Assembly: GCA_017448965.1 (NCBI GenBank)
Contig: JAFSKK010000006.1
Span: 1 to 64,000, forward strand
DNA from: Bacteroidaceae bacterium
Lineage (GTDB): Bacteria; Bacteroidota; Bacteroidia; Bacteroidales; Bacteroidaceae
Length of the DNA: 64,000 nucleotides
Direction of reading: 5' to 3'
Shown: in pieces, positions 8,883-17,130 of the stretch
Numbering within the stretch: the first letter of the stretch is position 1
Layout of the letters: every line of letters begins with the position of its first letter
Notes under the pieces: model-generated
What the model was told of the DNA's origin: nothing
Databases searched by the model: none
Seen by the model: only the letters and a program-made list of their open reading frames with translations
Translations under genes and position numbers: made by a program

Positions 8883-8914
8883 TTTGTACGATTAGGGAAA
8901 AAGCGATACCTTTG
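8883..8914 (+). promoter_or_regulatory. Bacteroidetes-type promoter for the glycan locus
   Basis: TTTG at 8883-8886, a 20-nt spacer, and TACCTTTG at 8907-8914 match the Bacteroidetes primary sigma consensus. The predicted start lies about 20-25 nt upstream of the ATG at 8941. Confidence 0.8.
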
Positions 8915-8940
8915 CCCCCCAAAAACAACAAAGGACACGC

Positions 8941-10017
8941 ATGAGTCATCATTATCTCTTCTTTTGCTCACACAGCTACGCTGTTCCCATCTTGCGGCCG
9001 CTCCAACGGGAAATCCTGCGGAGAGGCGACCAGGTGGCGTGGTTTCTGGAGACGACGTGTCCTAAACAGATGCTCAAGGAGACAGACTTGCAACTGCGCA
9101 CCCTGAAAGAAGTGGAGGAATGGAACCCACGCGCGGTGTTTGTGCCGGGGAATCGGGTGTGCGACTTTTTCCCAGGTGTAAAAGTGGAAATCTTTCACGG
9201 CTATCCCATCAACAAGCGGAACAGAGTGCACGACACCCACTTCCGTCTCAGAGGCTGGTTTGACCTTTACTGCACACAGGGGCCTTCCAGCACCCTACCC
9301 TTCCTCCAACTGGCCAAAGAGAAGAAATACTTCAAGGTGTATGAGACGGGATGGGCAAAAACGGACGACCTCATCAGCGTGAAAGAACAGCAGAAAAAAA
9401 TGCCGAAGGGGGCCAACCACACACCAGAAATCTTTGTGGCCACCACCTTCAGCAAAGGCATCTCATCGCTCGACATTCTCTACGACACCATCGCAGAACT
9501 GGTCGAACGGCGCGACTGGCGCTGGAAAATCACCATGCACCCCGTTCTGAAAGACAAAAAACTGAGAGCCAAATACGCACAACTGGCTCAAACTCACGAC
9601 AATGTGGAGTTCTACCCCATCACCCCTCCCGTCGAAGTGATGGCTCAAACCGACGTGATGCTGTGCGATGCCTCCAGCATCATTCTCGAATATATGCTGC
9701 TGGATAAGCCAGTCGTCACCTACCACAACACCGCTCCAGGGCCTCATCTCATTGACGTTAAGGAGGTTGGCGAGGTGGAACAAGCGATAGAAAAGGCCTT
9801 GACCCGCCCACAAGCGCTGTTCGACGCAATGCACCAATACCTCGAGAAACATGAGGCACATCGCGACGGACATAACTGCGCACGCATTCTTGATGCTGTG
9901 GAAGACTTCATCACGAATCAGCAAAACACGCTCAAGCCGAAACCTCAAAACCTGTTTCGACGAATGATGATTCGTTACCAATACTGGAAACAGACCTATC
10001 TCCCACAGAGAGTTTAA
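8941..10017 (+). CDS. CDP-glycerol glycerophosphotransferase-like glycosyltransferase (GT-B, TagB/TarF superfamily)
   Basis: 358 residues. N-terminal GT-B half ('HYLFFCSHSYAVPILRPLQR', 'VFVPGNRVCDFFPGVKVEIF HGYP' region) and a nucleotide-binding half with 'PEIFVATTFSKGISSLDILY', 'WKITMHPVLKDKK' and the family signature 'VMLCDASSIILEYMLLDKPV'. Gram-positive homologues transfer glycerol phosphate in teichoic acid synthesis; in Gram-negatives, relatives sit in capsule or LPS loci and transfer glycerol-phosphate or sugars. As first gene of a surface-glycan locus it may add a phosphate-linked substituent. Cytoplasmic, with a basic C-terminal tail that could contact the membrane. Confidence 0.8.
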   Translation: MSHHYLFFCSHSYAVPILRPLQREILRRGDQVAWFLETTCPKQMLKETDLQLRTLKEVEEWNPRAVFVPGNRVCDFFPGVKVEIFHGYPINKRNRVHDTHFRLRGWFDLYCTQGPSSTLPFLQLAKEKKYFKVYETGWAKTDDLISVKEQQKKMPKGANHTPEIFVATTFSKGISSLDILYDTIAELVERRDWRWKITMHPVLKDKKLRAKYAQLAQTHDNVEFYPITPPVEVMAQTDVMLCDASSIILEYMLLDKPVVTYHNTAPGPHLIDVKEVGEVEQAIEKALTRPQALFDAMHQYLEKHEAHRDGHNCARILDAVEDFITNQQNTLKPKPQNLFRRMMIRYQYWKQTYLPQRV

Positions 10018-10029
10018 ATCCCAAAGAAT

Positions 10030-10788
10030 TTAAGACGCTTTCCGCTTGCCCAATCGCCTGAGTTTTCTTTTCCGTTCGTACAGGTCTATTTCATGAAAGA
10101 CAAAACGAACACTCTCCTCTACATCCCATCCCCGCAACTCTGCATAACGGCTCACCACCTGACGGCTGAACGGACGGGTGCGAGTGATGCGCATGAGGTT
10201 CTTCAGACATTGTTCACGAGTGGGATGAGTGATGAAGCGAGAACGGTTGATGTCTATCACGGTGAAATGGAATCCTTCCCCATCTTTCTCCTTGCGATAA
10301 AGCGTGTTGGTCATGTTCAGGTCGCCGTGCAAGAAGCCCTTCTCATGCATTTCGAGCAGAAACCTCACATAGGCATCGAACAATCCTTCAGGCGCATGAT
10401 CAGGATCTTCCAACAAGCATCTCACATTCTTGTCCACACATTCTCTCGACACAAAATAACCCTGTCGGAACAACCCCCAATGCTTCACTTCAACACACGC
10501 CACAGCCTCTGGTGTGTCAATGCCTAACTCCTTCAGACGCAGCGCAAAACGATATGCGCGCAACGCCTTCGACGGACGAAACCACGTATAATCTACGCAC
10601 TGAAAGAAAAGTGGAACTTTATAACGTTTCACCACCAAAGCCAAGCCATCGACCTCGAACCGCTTGACCACATTACGCTTGTCGTGCAACAGGAGGCCAC
10701 TTTCCTCAAAAATGGCAGGGAGATTCTCCGCGAATCTCAAGAAAGATTTGTATTGGGGATGAATGATAACGCAAGGCTTCACAAGCAC
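10030..10788 (-). CDS. LPS kinase-like protein (InaA/KdkA superfamily), paralogue 1
   Basis: 252 residues with the core of a eukaryotic-type small-molecule kinase fold: 'LALVVKRYK' (ATP-binding Lys), 'HEKGFLHGDLNMTNTLY' (catalytic loop, HGDLN..N) and 'FTVIDINRSRF' (metal-binding Asp in a DFG-like position). Related enzymes phosphorylate lipid A-proximal Kdo or heptose. It runs opposite to its neighbours and is a clear paralogue of 19920-20669, sharing 'HEKGFLHGD', 'IDINRS' and the C-terminal 'ECLKxLMRITxxRP' segment. Two such kinases imply two phosphorylation sites in the LPS core or two glycans. Confidence 0.85.
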   Translation of the reverse strand: MLVKPCVIIHPQYKSFLRFAENLPAIFEESGLLLHDKRNVVKRFEVDGLALVVKRYKVPLFFQCVDYTWFRPSKALRAYRFALRLKELGIDTPEAVACVEVKHWGLFRQGYFVSRECVDKNVRCLLEDPDHAPEGLFDAYVRFLLEMHEKGFLHGDLNMTNTLYRKEKDGEGFHFTVIDINRSRFITHPTREQCLKNLMRITRTRPFSRQVVSRYAELRGWDVEESVRFVFHEIDLYERKRKLRRLGKRKAS

Positions 10789-10927
10789 CTCATTTTAAAG
10801 AAAGAAGCCCCTGCGCTTCCAACTTGGGCACCGACTTCGGAATCAACCTGCAGTGCGCTTGGGGAAGGTTGGGGCTACAATTTTTTTTCATTTATGGGGG
10901 CAAAGTTAGCGATTTTGGAGTATTTAG

Positions 10928-10958
10928 TTGTATGTTTCGAAAGAAAACTTTAATTTTG
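10928..10958 (+). promoter_or_regulatory. Bacteroidetes-type promoter for the DUF4254-PEP mutase operon
   Basis: TTG at 10928-10930, a 20-nt spacer, then TAATTTTG at 10951-10958. The predicted start is about 25 nt upstream of the ATG at 10989. The following genes 10989-18978 are all rightward with short gaps and probably form one transcript. Confidence 0.7.
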
Positions 10959-10988
10959 TGGCAAATTTTAACATTAAATAAAGATTTT

Positions 10989-11600
10989 ATGCTTTTCACA
11001 CAACGCGCCTACCCCATTTTCGAACAGGCAATCAAAGACTATCATGTGCATGACAACATCGACCAACCGATTGCAAATCCATATCCGGAGGGAACGATTG
11101 AGCATGACCTCTACACGAAGAACTGGATTGACACGGTGCAATGGCACTTTGAGGACATCATCCGCGACCCACAGATTGACCCCAAAGAGGCATTGGTGCT
11201 GAAACGTCGCATCGACAAGAGCAATCAGGACAGAACTGACCTGGTGGAAACAATCGACTCTTGGTTTTGGACGAAATACAAGGATCTGAAAGTGAGGGAA
11301 GATGCCACCATCAACACAGAAAGTCCTGCATGGGCAGTGGACAGACTTTCCATTCTGGCCCTGAAGATTTACCACATGCAGGAGCAGGTGAATCGTCCGG
11401 ATGCCAGCGAAGAGCACAAGGCAAAGTGTCAGCAGAAACTGGATGTGTTGCTGGAGCAGCGAAAAGACCTCTCAACCGCCATCGACCAACTGATAGAGGA
11501 CATTGAGGCGGGAAGGAAGTACATGAAAGTGTACAAACAAATGAAGATGTACAACGACGAGAGCACAAATCCTGTCTTGTACAAGAAAACAAAGAAGTAA
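10989..11600 (+). CDS. DUF4254 protein of glycan loci
   Basis: 203 residues from the ATG at 10989; the frame stays open upstream but the promoter at 10928-10958 excludes the longer start. An all-helical, charged protein with no signal peptide or membrane segment, matching DUF4254 as I know it from Bacteroidetes LPS/capsule loci ('YPEGTIEHDLYTKNWIDTVQ', 'DRLSILALKIYHMQEQVNR'). Its biochemical role is unknown. It is followed after 21 nt by a glycosyltransferase gene, so a helper role in glycan assembly is inferred from context only. Confidence 0.8.
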   Translation: MLFTQRAYPIFEQAIKDYHVHDNIDQPIANPYPEGTIEHDLYTKNWIDTVQWHFEDIIRDPQIDPKEALVLKRRIDKSNQDRTDLVETIDSWFWTKYKDLKVREDATINTESPAWAVDRLSILALKIYHMQEQVNRPDASEEHKAKCQQKLDVLLEQRKDLSTAIDQLIEDIEAGRKYMKVYKQMKMYNDESTNPVLYKKTKK

Positions 11601-11621
11601 AAAAGACAAGCGTTTCTCTCT

Positions 11622-12725
11622 ATGAAAATCGGCTTCGACGCTAAACGACTCTTCAACAACTTCACGGGTTTAGGAAACCACAGCAGAACAACGATTGACA
11701 TCCTGACTGCTGAGTTTCCTGAGAATGAGTATTGGCTCTACACGCCCAAGGTGAGGTTGAACGGAGTGACGTTGCCGTATGTGGGGAAGAAGGGATGCCA
11801 CATCGTCACGCCAAAGGGCATGATGAGAGGTGGCGCATGGAGAACGTATGGGCTGGTGAACGAGATGAAGAAAGACGGCATCGAGGTGTTCCACGGATTG
11901 AGCAACGAGATGCCTGTGGGATTGTTCCATTCGGGCATCGCATCTGTGGTGACGATTCACGATGTGGCGTTCAAGACGTTTCCCGACATGTACCACTGGC
12001 ATGACCGCAAGATTTACGACATGAAATGGCAATATGCCTGCAACCATGCCGACCGAATCATCTGCATCAGCGAATGCACAAAACGCGATGTGCTGGAGTT
12101 CTACAATGTACCCGAAAGGAAAGTGAAGGTGGTGTATCAGCCCGTGAACCCCATCTACTATCAGGAGCCGATGGAGCGCGACAACCTGCCACCTTACATG
12201 CTGTATGTAGGCAGCATCAACTCAAGAAAGAACCTGCTGGGTGTGGTGAAAGCGATGGAACTGATGCCGAAGGACTTGCAACTGCCCCTCGTTGTGGTGG
12301 GCGGTGGTGGAAGCTACAAGCGGCAAGTGAAGCAGTACATTGCAGAGAAGGGAATGGAAAGCCGTTTTGTGTGGCCGGAGATGATAGACCCAGAGGGCAT
12401 GAAACGACTCTACACAAATGCGGAACTGTTTGTCTATCCTTCTTTCTACGAGGGCTTTGGACTTCCTGTGGTGGAGGCGCAATTGTGTGGGTGTCCTGTG
12501 GTGACGAGCAACGTAAGCAGCCTGCCCGAAGCAGGTGGCCCTTGGGCACAGAAAGCCGACCCCAACAGTCCTGAAGACATCTGCGACAAGATGGTGAAAC
12601 TGCTGACGGACACGGAGCTGCGGAAAAAAACGATGGAGGGTGGACGCGAGTATGCGATGCAGACGTTTGACCCGAAGCGGCTGGCTCGGCAGGTGATGGA
12701 TGTGTATGAGAAAGTAAAACATTAA
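11622..12725 (+). CDS. GT4-family glycosyltransferase
   Basis: 367 residues, GT-B fold. N-terminal acceptor domain ('IGFDAKRLFNNFTGLGNHSR', 'VVTIHDVAFKTFPDMYHWHD') and C-terminal donor domain with 'YMLYVGSINSRKNLLGVVKA', 'VVVGGGGSYKRQ' and the E-x7-E signature in 'VYPSFYEGFGLPVVEAQLCG'. Retaining transferases of this group use NDP-sugars. It lies directly before the aminoethylphosphonate genes (3-nt gap to the PEP mutase start), so it probably builds the same glycan. Confidence 0.9.
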   Translation: MKIGFDAKRLFNNFTGLGNHSRTTIDILTAEFPENEYWLYTPKVRLNGVTLPYVGKKGCHIVTPKGMMRGGAWRTYGLVNEMKKDGIEVFHGLSNEMPVGLFHSGIASVVTIHDVAFKTFPDMYHWHDRKIYDMKWQYACNHADRIICISECTKRDVLEFYNVPERKVKVVYQPVNPIYYQEPMERDNLPPYMLYVGSINSRKNLLGVVKAMELMPKDLQLPLVVVGGGGSYKRQVKQYIAEKGMESRFVWPEMIDPEGMKRLYTNAELFVYPSFYEGFGLPVVEAQLCGCPVVTSNVSSLPEAGGPWAQKADPNSPEDICDKMVKLLTDTELRKKTMEGGREYAMQTFDPKRLARQVMDVYEKVKH

Positions 12726-12728
12726 GAC

Positions 12729-14030
12729 ATGGCTAAAAGTGTTTATCTGGGCATGATTGGTGACATCATGCACCCAGGACTGATTAACATCATCAATGAG
12801 GGCGCGAAGTATGGCGACCTCATGATTGGTTTATTCACGGACAGGGCAATTGCCACGCACAAGCGTATTCCGCACCTGACGTATGAGCAGCGGAAGACGG
12901 TGGTGGAGAATATCAAGGGGGTGAAGTGTGTGGTGCCGCAGGAGGAATGGAGTTATGTGGAGAACCTGAAGAGGTATAAGCCTGACTACATCATCCACGG
13001 AGATGACTGGAAGACAGGGGCTGACAGCGAAATCAGGGAGCAGGTGATAGAGGTGATGAAGCAGTGGGGCGGTGAAGTCATCGAGATTCCCTACACGCAA
13101 GGCATCAACTCATCAGCACTGGCAGAGGAAATCAAGAGCATCGGCACAACTCCAGAGGTGCGCATGAAGTCGCTGAGGAGGCTGATTGCGGCAAAACCTA
13201 TCGTGAGGATTCTGGAGGCGCATGACGGTCTGAGCGGCCTCATCATCGAGAACCTGCAGTTTGAGCAGGACGGAGTGATGGAGGCGTTTGACGGTATGTG
13301 GTCAAGTTCGTTGACGGACTCAACGTCGAAGGGAAAGCCCGACATTGAGGCAGTGGATTTGACAACGCGCATGCAGGACTTGACGAATATTCTGGAATGC
13401 ACGACGAAGCCTATCATCTACGATGGTGACACAGGCGGCAAGTTGGAGCATTTTGTCTTCACGGTGAGAACGCTAGAGCGTAACGGCATCTCGGCAGTCA
13501 TCATCGAGGACAAGATTGGTCTGAAGAAGAACTCGCTGTTTGGTACGGATGCCGTTCAGACACAGGACACCATCGAGAATTTTTGCAACAAAATCAAGGC
13601 GGGCAAGAATGCGCAGGTGACAAAGGATTTCATGATTATCGCCCGTGTAGAGAGCCTCATCGCAGGTAAGCCAGTGGCAGATGCGCTGGAAAGGGCTTTT
13701 GCGTATGTGGAGGCTGGAGCTGACGGGGTGATGATTCACAGCAAGGAGAAGACGGGCGCTGACATCAAGGAATTCTGCACGGAGTTCAGGAAGAAGCATT
13801 CGCAGGTGCCTATCGTGATTGTGCCGACGACGTATGACCAGTTCCGTACGGAAGACTTTGAGCAGTGGGGCGTGAACATCGTGATTTATGCCAACCACAT
13901 GCTGAGGGCGGCTTATCCTGCCATGATGAAGGTGGCTCGTTCCATCTTGGAGAATCACCGTGCACAGGAGGCGAGAGACCTCTGTATGCCCATCAAGGAG
14001 ATACTGGAACTGATTCCAGGAACGAAGTAA
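12729..14030 (+). CDS. Phosphoenolpyruvate mutase with N-terminal nucleotidyltransferase-like domain
   Basis: 433 residues. The C-terminal domain (about 140-430) is a PEP mutase of the isocitrate-lyase superfamily: 'IIYDGDTGG' at 229-237 (Mg-binding Asp) and the diagnostic EDKxxxxxNS loop as E260-D-K..N268-S269, which separates mutases from lyases. It converts phosphoenolpyruvate to phosphonopyruvate, the first C-P bond step. The N-terminal domain (1-130) resembles TagD-type cytidylyltransferases, but the HxGH motif reads H15-P-G-L18, so one catalytic His is missing; 'NSSAL' near 128 stands in for the ISST motif. That domain may be inactive or regulatory. Start ATG follows the GT4 stop by 3 nt. 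Confidence 0.92.
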   Translation: MAKSVYLGMIGDIMHPGLINIINEGAKYGDLMIGLFTDRAIATHKRIPHLTYEQRKTVVENIKGVKCVVPQEEWSYVENLKRYKPDYIIHGDDWKTGADSEIREQVIEVMKQWGGEVIEIPYTQGINSSALAEEIKSIGTTPEVRMKSLRRLIAAKPIVRILEAHDGLSGLIIENLQFEQDGVMEAFDGMWSSSLTDSTSKGKPDIEAVDLTTRMQDLTNILECTTKPIIYDGDTGGKLEHFVFTVRTLERNGISAVIIEDKIGLKKNSLFGTDAVQTQDTIENFCNKIKAGKNAQVTKDFMIIARVESLIAGKPVADALERAFAYVEAGADGVMIHSKEKTGADIKEFCTEFRKKHSQVPIVIVPTTYDQFRTEDFEQWGVNIVIYANHMLRAAYPAMMKVARSILENHRAQEARDLCMPIKEILELIPGTK

Positions 14031-14079
14031 CCAGCCCATGCGCTGGGCGATGGTTCAGTAAAAATTGAAGGATAGAAGG

Positions 14080-15210
14080 ATGATTTCACCTAAGTATTTT
14101 GTGGAGTCGCTGGCAAAAGCTGGCATTGACTTCTTTGCAGGGGTGCCTGACTCGCTGCTGAAGAACATTTGTGCGTATCTGACAGATAATTCCCCGAAGG
14201 AGAAGAACATCATTGCCGCCAATGAGGGCGCGGCTGTAGGATTGGCTGCGGGACATTATCTGGCATCGGGGCAGATTCCTGTGGTATATATGCAGAACTC
14301 CGGCTTGGGCAACACGGTGAACCCGCTGATGTCGCTGACGGATGAGGATGTGTATAACATCCCCGTGCTGCTGCTGGTAGGTTGGCGTGGAGAGCCTGGC
14401 AAGCATGATGAGCCACAGCATGTGAAGCAGGGGAAGGTGACTATACCCCTGTTGGATGCGATGGGCATCAGGAATGTGGTGATGGCAACAGAGGAGGGGG
14501 ACTTGCAGCAACAATTGGATGATGCCATCGTTTACGTGAAGGAGACGAAACGTGCGTTTGCGTTTGTGATTCAGAAGGGTACCTTCGACGAATATAAGTT
14601 GCAATCGGTGGCAACCTCGAGGCTGAGCATGAGCCGTGAAGAAGCAATTCAAGCGGTGGCTGGAAGCATCGAGGAGGAGGCTGTCATTGTCTCGACCACC
14701 GGCATGATTTCAAGGGAGTTGTTTGAGTATCGTGCCAACAACGGCATGGGACATGACCGCGACTTCCTTACGGTGGGGTCGATGGGACACGCTTCGCAGA
14801 TTGCTCTCGGCATTGCTTTGGAGCAGCCCAAGAGACCTGTCTATTGCTTTGACGGGGACGGGGCTACCATCATGCACATGGGCTCGCTCGGCATCGTGGG
14901 AGACATGGGTGTGAAAAACTACACGCACGTGGTGTTTAACAACGGCGCACACGACTCGGTGGGCGGTCAGCCTACGGTGGGACTGCGCATCAACATCCCC
15001 GCTGTAGCGTTAGCATGTGGCTACCAGTCAGTGAAGTCGGTGGATAACATGGAGGACTTGAAAGCGGCTCTACAGGAGAAGGGAGATGGGCCAAGGCTCA
15101 TTGAAGTGAAGGTGAAGAAAGGGGCAAGGAAAGACCTCGGAAGACCGACCACGACACCAATACAGAACAAGGAGGCACTGATGACATTCCTTGCGGATGG
15201 AAAATGTTAA
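14080..15210 (+). CDS. Phosphonopyruvate decarboxylase
   Basis: 376 residues from the ATG at 14080, preceded by a purine-rich site (GAAGGATAGAAGG); an in-frame TTG at 14065 is less likely. A thiamine-diphosphate enzyme: N-terminal 'AGIDFFAGVPDSLLKNICAY', glutamate-containing 'IIAANEGAAVGLAAGHYLAS', and the TPP/Mg motif from 'FDGDGATIMHMGSLG' to 'VFNNGAHDSVGGQPTV'. The HDSVGGQ stretch is typical of phosphonopyruvate decarboxylases (sulfopyruvate decarboxylase is the nearest alternative). It removes CO2 from phosphonopyruvate to give phosphonoacetaldehyde, pulling the unfavourable PEP mutase equilibrium forward. Confidence 0.92.
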   Translation: MISPKYFVESLAKAGIDFFAGVPDSLLKNICAYLTDNSPKEKNIIAANEGAAVGLAAGHYLASGQIPVVYMQNSGLGNTVNPLMSLTDEDVYNIPVLLLVGWRGEPGKHDEPQHVKQGKVTIPLLDAMGIRNVVMATEEGDLQQQLDDAIVYVKETKRAFAFVIQKGTFDEYKLQSVATSRLSMSREEAIQAVAGSIEEEAVIVSTTGMISRELFEYRANNGMGHDRDFLTVGSMGHASQIALGIALEQPKRPVYCFDGDGATIMHMGSLGIVGDMGVKNYTHVVFNNGAHDSVGGQPTVGLRINIPAVALACGYQSVKSVDNMEDLKAALQEKGDGPRLIEVKVKKGARKDLGRPTTTPIQNKEALMTFLADGKC

Positions 15211-15218
15211 AATGAGAA

Positions 15219-15971
15219 ATGATGAATGAGAAAGAACGCCCAACACGTGGGCTGATAAAGACAGCGGTCATCATGGCAGCAGGCTTGGGTACTCGTTTCG
15301 GGAAAATGACGGAAACAGTGCCAAAGGGTTTTGTGGAATGTGGCGGCATGTCTATGGTGGAACGTAGCATCCGAACACTCATCGATTGTGGCATTGAACG
15401 CATCATCATCGGCACGGGATATCTGAAAGAGAAGTATGAGGCACTGAAGGAGGTGTATCCACAGATTGAGTGTGTTTTTTCGCCCAGATATGCTGAGACG
15501 AACAGCATGTACACGTTGTGGAACTGCCGCAAGGTGGTGGGTGAAGATGACTTCCTGCTGCTGGAAAGTGACTTGGTGTTTGAGAAGAAGGCCATCACGT
15601 CGCTGCTGGAATGCCCCGAGCCTGACATCATGCTGATTACCCCTGTGACGAAATTTCAAGACCAGTACTATGTGGAGTATGGCGAAGGGAACAGGCTGAC
15701 CCGCTGCTCGACGGTGGAGACGGAACTGAAGGCGAAGGGAGAGTTGGTGGGCATCCACAAACTGTCGAACAAGTTCTACCGTGCCATGTGTGAGGACTAT
15801 ACCCAGAAGGTGGAGGAGAAGCCGAAATTGGGTTATGAGTATGAGTTGCTCACGATGTCGCAAGAAATCATGAAGGTATATGTGATGCGAGTGGAAGGAT
15901 TGAAGTGGTATGAGATTGATGATGTGGATGACCTGAACTATGCAGAGGAGCATATCCTTCCTTATTTATAA
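15219..15971 (+). CDS. 2-Aminoethylphosphonate cytidylyltransferase-like enzyme (PntC/LicC family)
   Basis: 250 residues. N-terminal nucleotidyltransferase signature 'VIMAAGLGTRFGKMTETVPK' followed by 'GFVECGGMSMVERSIRTL', then 'DDFLLLESDLVFEKKAI' with the metal-binding Asp. This pattern matches LicC-type phosphocholine and PntC-type aminoethylphosphonate cytidylyltransferases. Because it lies between phosphonopyruvate decarboxylase and the AEP aminotransferase, CMP-aminoethylphosphonate is the expected product, not CDP-choline. It overlaps nothing; 8 nt separate it from the gene before and 2 nt from the gene after, indicating tight coupling. Confidence 0.82.
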   Translation: MMNEKERPTRGLIKTAVIMAAGLGTRFGKMTETVPKGFVECGGMSMVERSIRTLIDCGIERIIIGTGYLKEKYEALKEVYPQIECVFSPRYAETNSMYTLWNCRKVVGEDDFLLLESDLVFEKKAITSLLECPEPDIMLITPVTKFQDQYYVEYGEGNRLTRCSTVETELKAKGELVGIHKLSNKFYRAMCEDYTQKVEEKPKLGYEYELLTMSQEIMKVYVMRVEGLKWYEIDDVDDLNYAEEHILPYL

Positions 15972-15973
15972 TA

Positions 15974-17095
15974 ATGTATATGGAGAAGATTAAAAGAAAT
16001 GTGTTGCTGAACCCTGGGCCAGCAACGACTACCGATACCGTGAAATACGCACAGGTGGTGCCTGACATCTGTCCACGAGAGAAGGAGTTTGCAGGCATGA
16101 TGAAGCAGTTGCGCAGCGACTTGTTGAGGGTGGCACATGCACCTGAGGAGAAGTTCACCTCGGTGCTGTTCTGTGGCTCAGGCACCATCAACATCGACGT
16201 GTGTCTGAACTCGCTGTTGCCTGAGGGGAAGAAGGTGCTGGTGGTGAACAACGGTGCCTACAGCACCCGTGCGGTGGAGGTGTGTGAATACTATGGACTG
16301 CCGCATATTGACCTGAAATCATCGGTGTATGAACGTCCCGACCTTGAAGCGGTGAAGAGGACATTGGACGAGAATCCCGACATCTATATCGTCTATACCA
16401 CTCATCACGAGACGGGCACAGGCATCTTGAACCCCATCCGTGAGATTGGTGCTTTGGCACATGAACATGGTGCCATTTTCGTGACCGACACGACTTCATC
16501 GTTAGGGATGATTCCGTTTGACATGGAAAAGGATAACGTGGATTTCTGCATGGCATCGGCTCAGAAGGGATTAATGGCAATGACGGGATTGTCGTTCATC
16601 GTGGGCAACACGGAGGAGATACGCAAGTCGAAGGACTACCCGAAACGCTCCTACTACTGCAATCTCTACATGCAGTATGACTTCTTCGAGAGGACGGGCG
16701 AAATGCACTTCACGCCTCCTGTACAGACTATCTATGCCACGATGCAGGCTCTGAAGGAGTATTTTGCCGAAGGTGAGGAGTCGAAGTTTGCCCGTCATCG
16801 CCGTGTGTTCGATGCCATTCACCGGGGTATTGAGCGTTTGGGACTGAAAGATGTCATTAAGCACGAATGGCAGTCGGGTCTCGTGGTGTCGGTGCTCTAC
16901 CCCGAAAGCCCGAACTGGGACTTCGAGAAGGTGCACGACTACTGCTATGAGCGTGGCTTCACCATCTATCCTGGCAAAATCAGCACAACCAACACGTTCC
17001 GTCTCTGTGCACTGGGTGCCATCGACGAGCAGGATATCGATGACTTCTTTGTAGTGTTGGAAGAGGCACTAAGAAAGTATGAGATAGAGGTATAG
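15974..17095 (+). CDS. 2-Aminoethylphosphonate:pyruvate aminotransferase family (PhnW-like, biosynthetic)
   Basis: 373 residues, class V PLP aminotransferase. 'LLNPGPATTTDTVKYAQV' at the N-terminus, 'FCGSGTINIDV', 'YTTHHETGTGILNPI', and the Schiff-base lysine K198 in 'MASAQKGLMAMTG'. The family interconverts phosphonoacetaldehyde and 2-aminoethylphosphonate. In degradative loci it pairs with phosphonatase (phnX); here it follows PEP mutase and decarboxylase, so it most likely works in the biosynthetic direction. It completes the route PEP, phosphonopyruvate, phosphonoacetaldehyde, AEP, CMP-AEP within one operon. An alternative ATG lies 2 codons in (15980). Confidence 0.9.
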   Translation: MYMEKIKRNVLLNPGPATTTDTVKYAQVVPDICPREKEFAGMMKQLRSDLLRVAHAPEEKFTSVLFCGSGTINIDVCLNSLLPEGKKVLVVNNGAYSTRAVEVCEYYGLPHIDLKSSVYERPDLEAVKRTLDENPDIYIVYTTHHETGTGILNPIREIGALAHEHGAIFVTDTTSSLGMIPFDMEKDNVDFCMASAQKGLMAMTGLSFIVGNTEEIRKSKDYPKRSYYCNLYMQYDFFERTGEMHFTPPVQTIYATMQALKEYFAEGEESKFARHRRVFDAIHRGIERLGLKDVIKHEWQSGLVVSVLYPESPNWDFEKVHDYCYERGFTIYPGKISTTNTFRLCALGAIDEQDIDDFFVVLEEALRKYEIEV

Positions 17096-17130
17096 AGATA
17101 AGTAAGAGGTGAAAGATAAGAGATAAGAAG

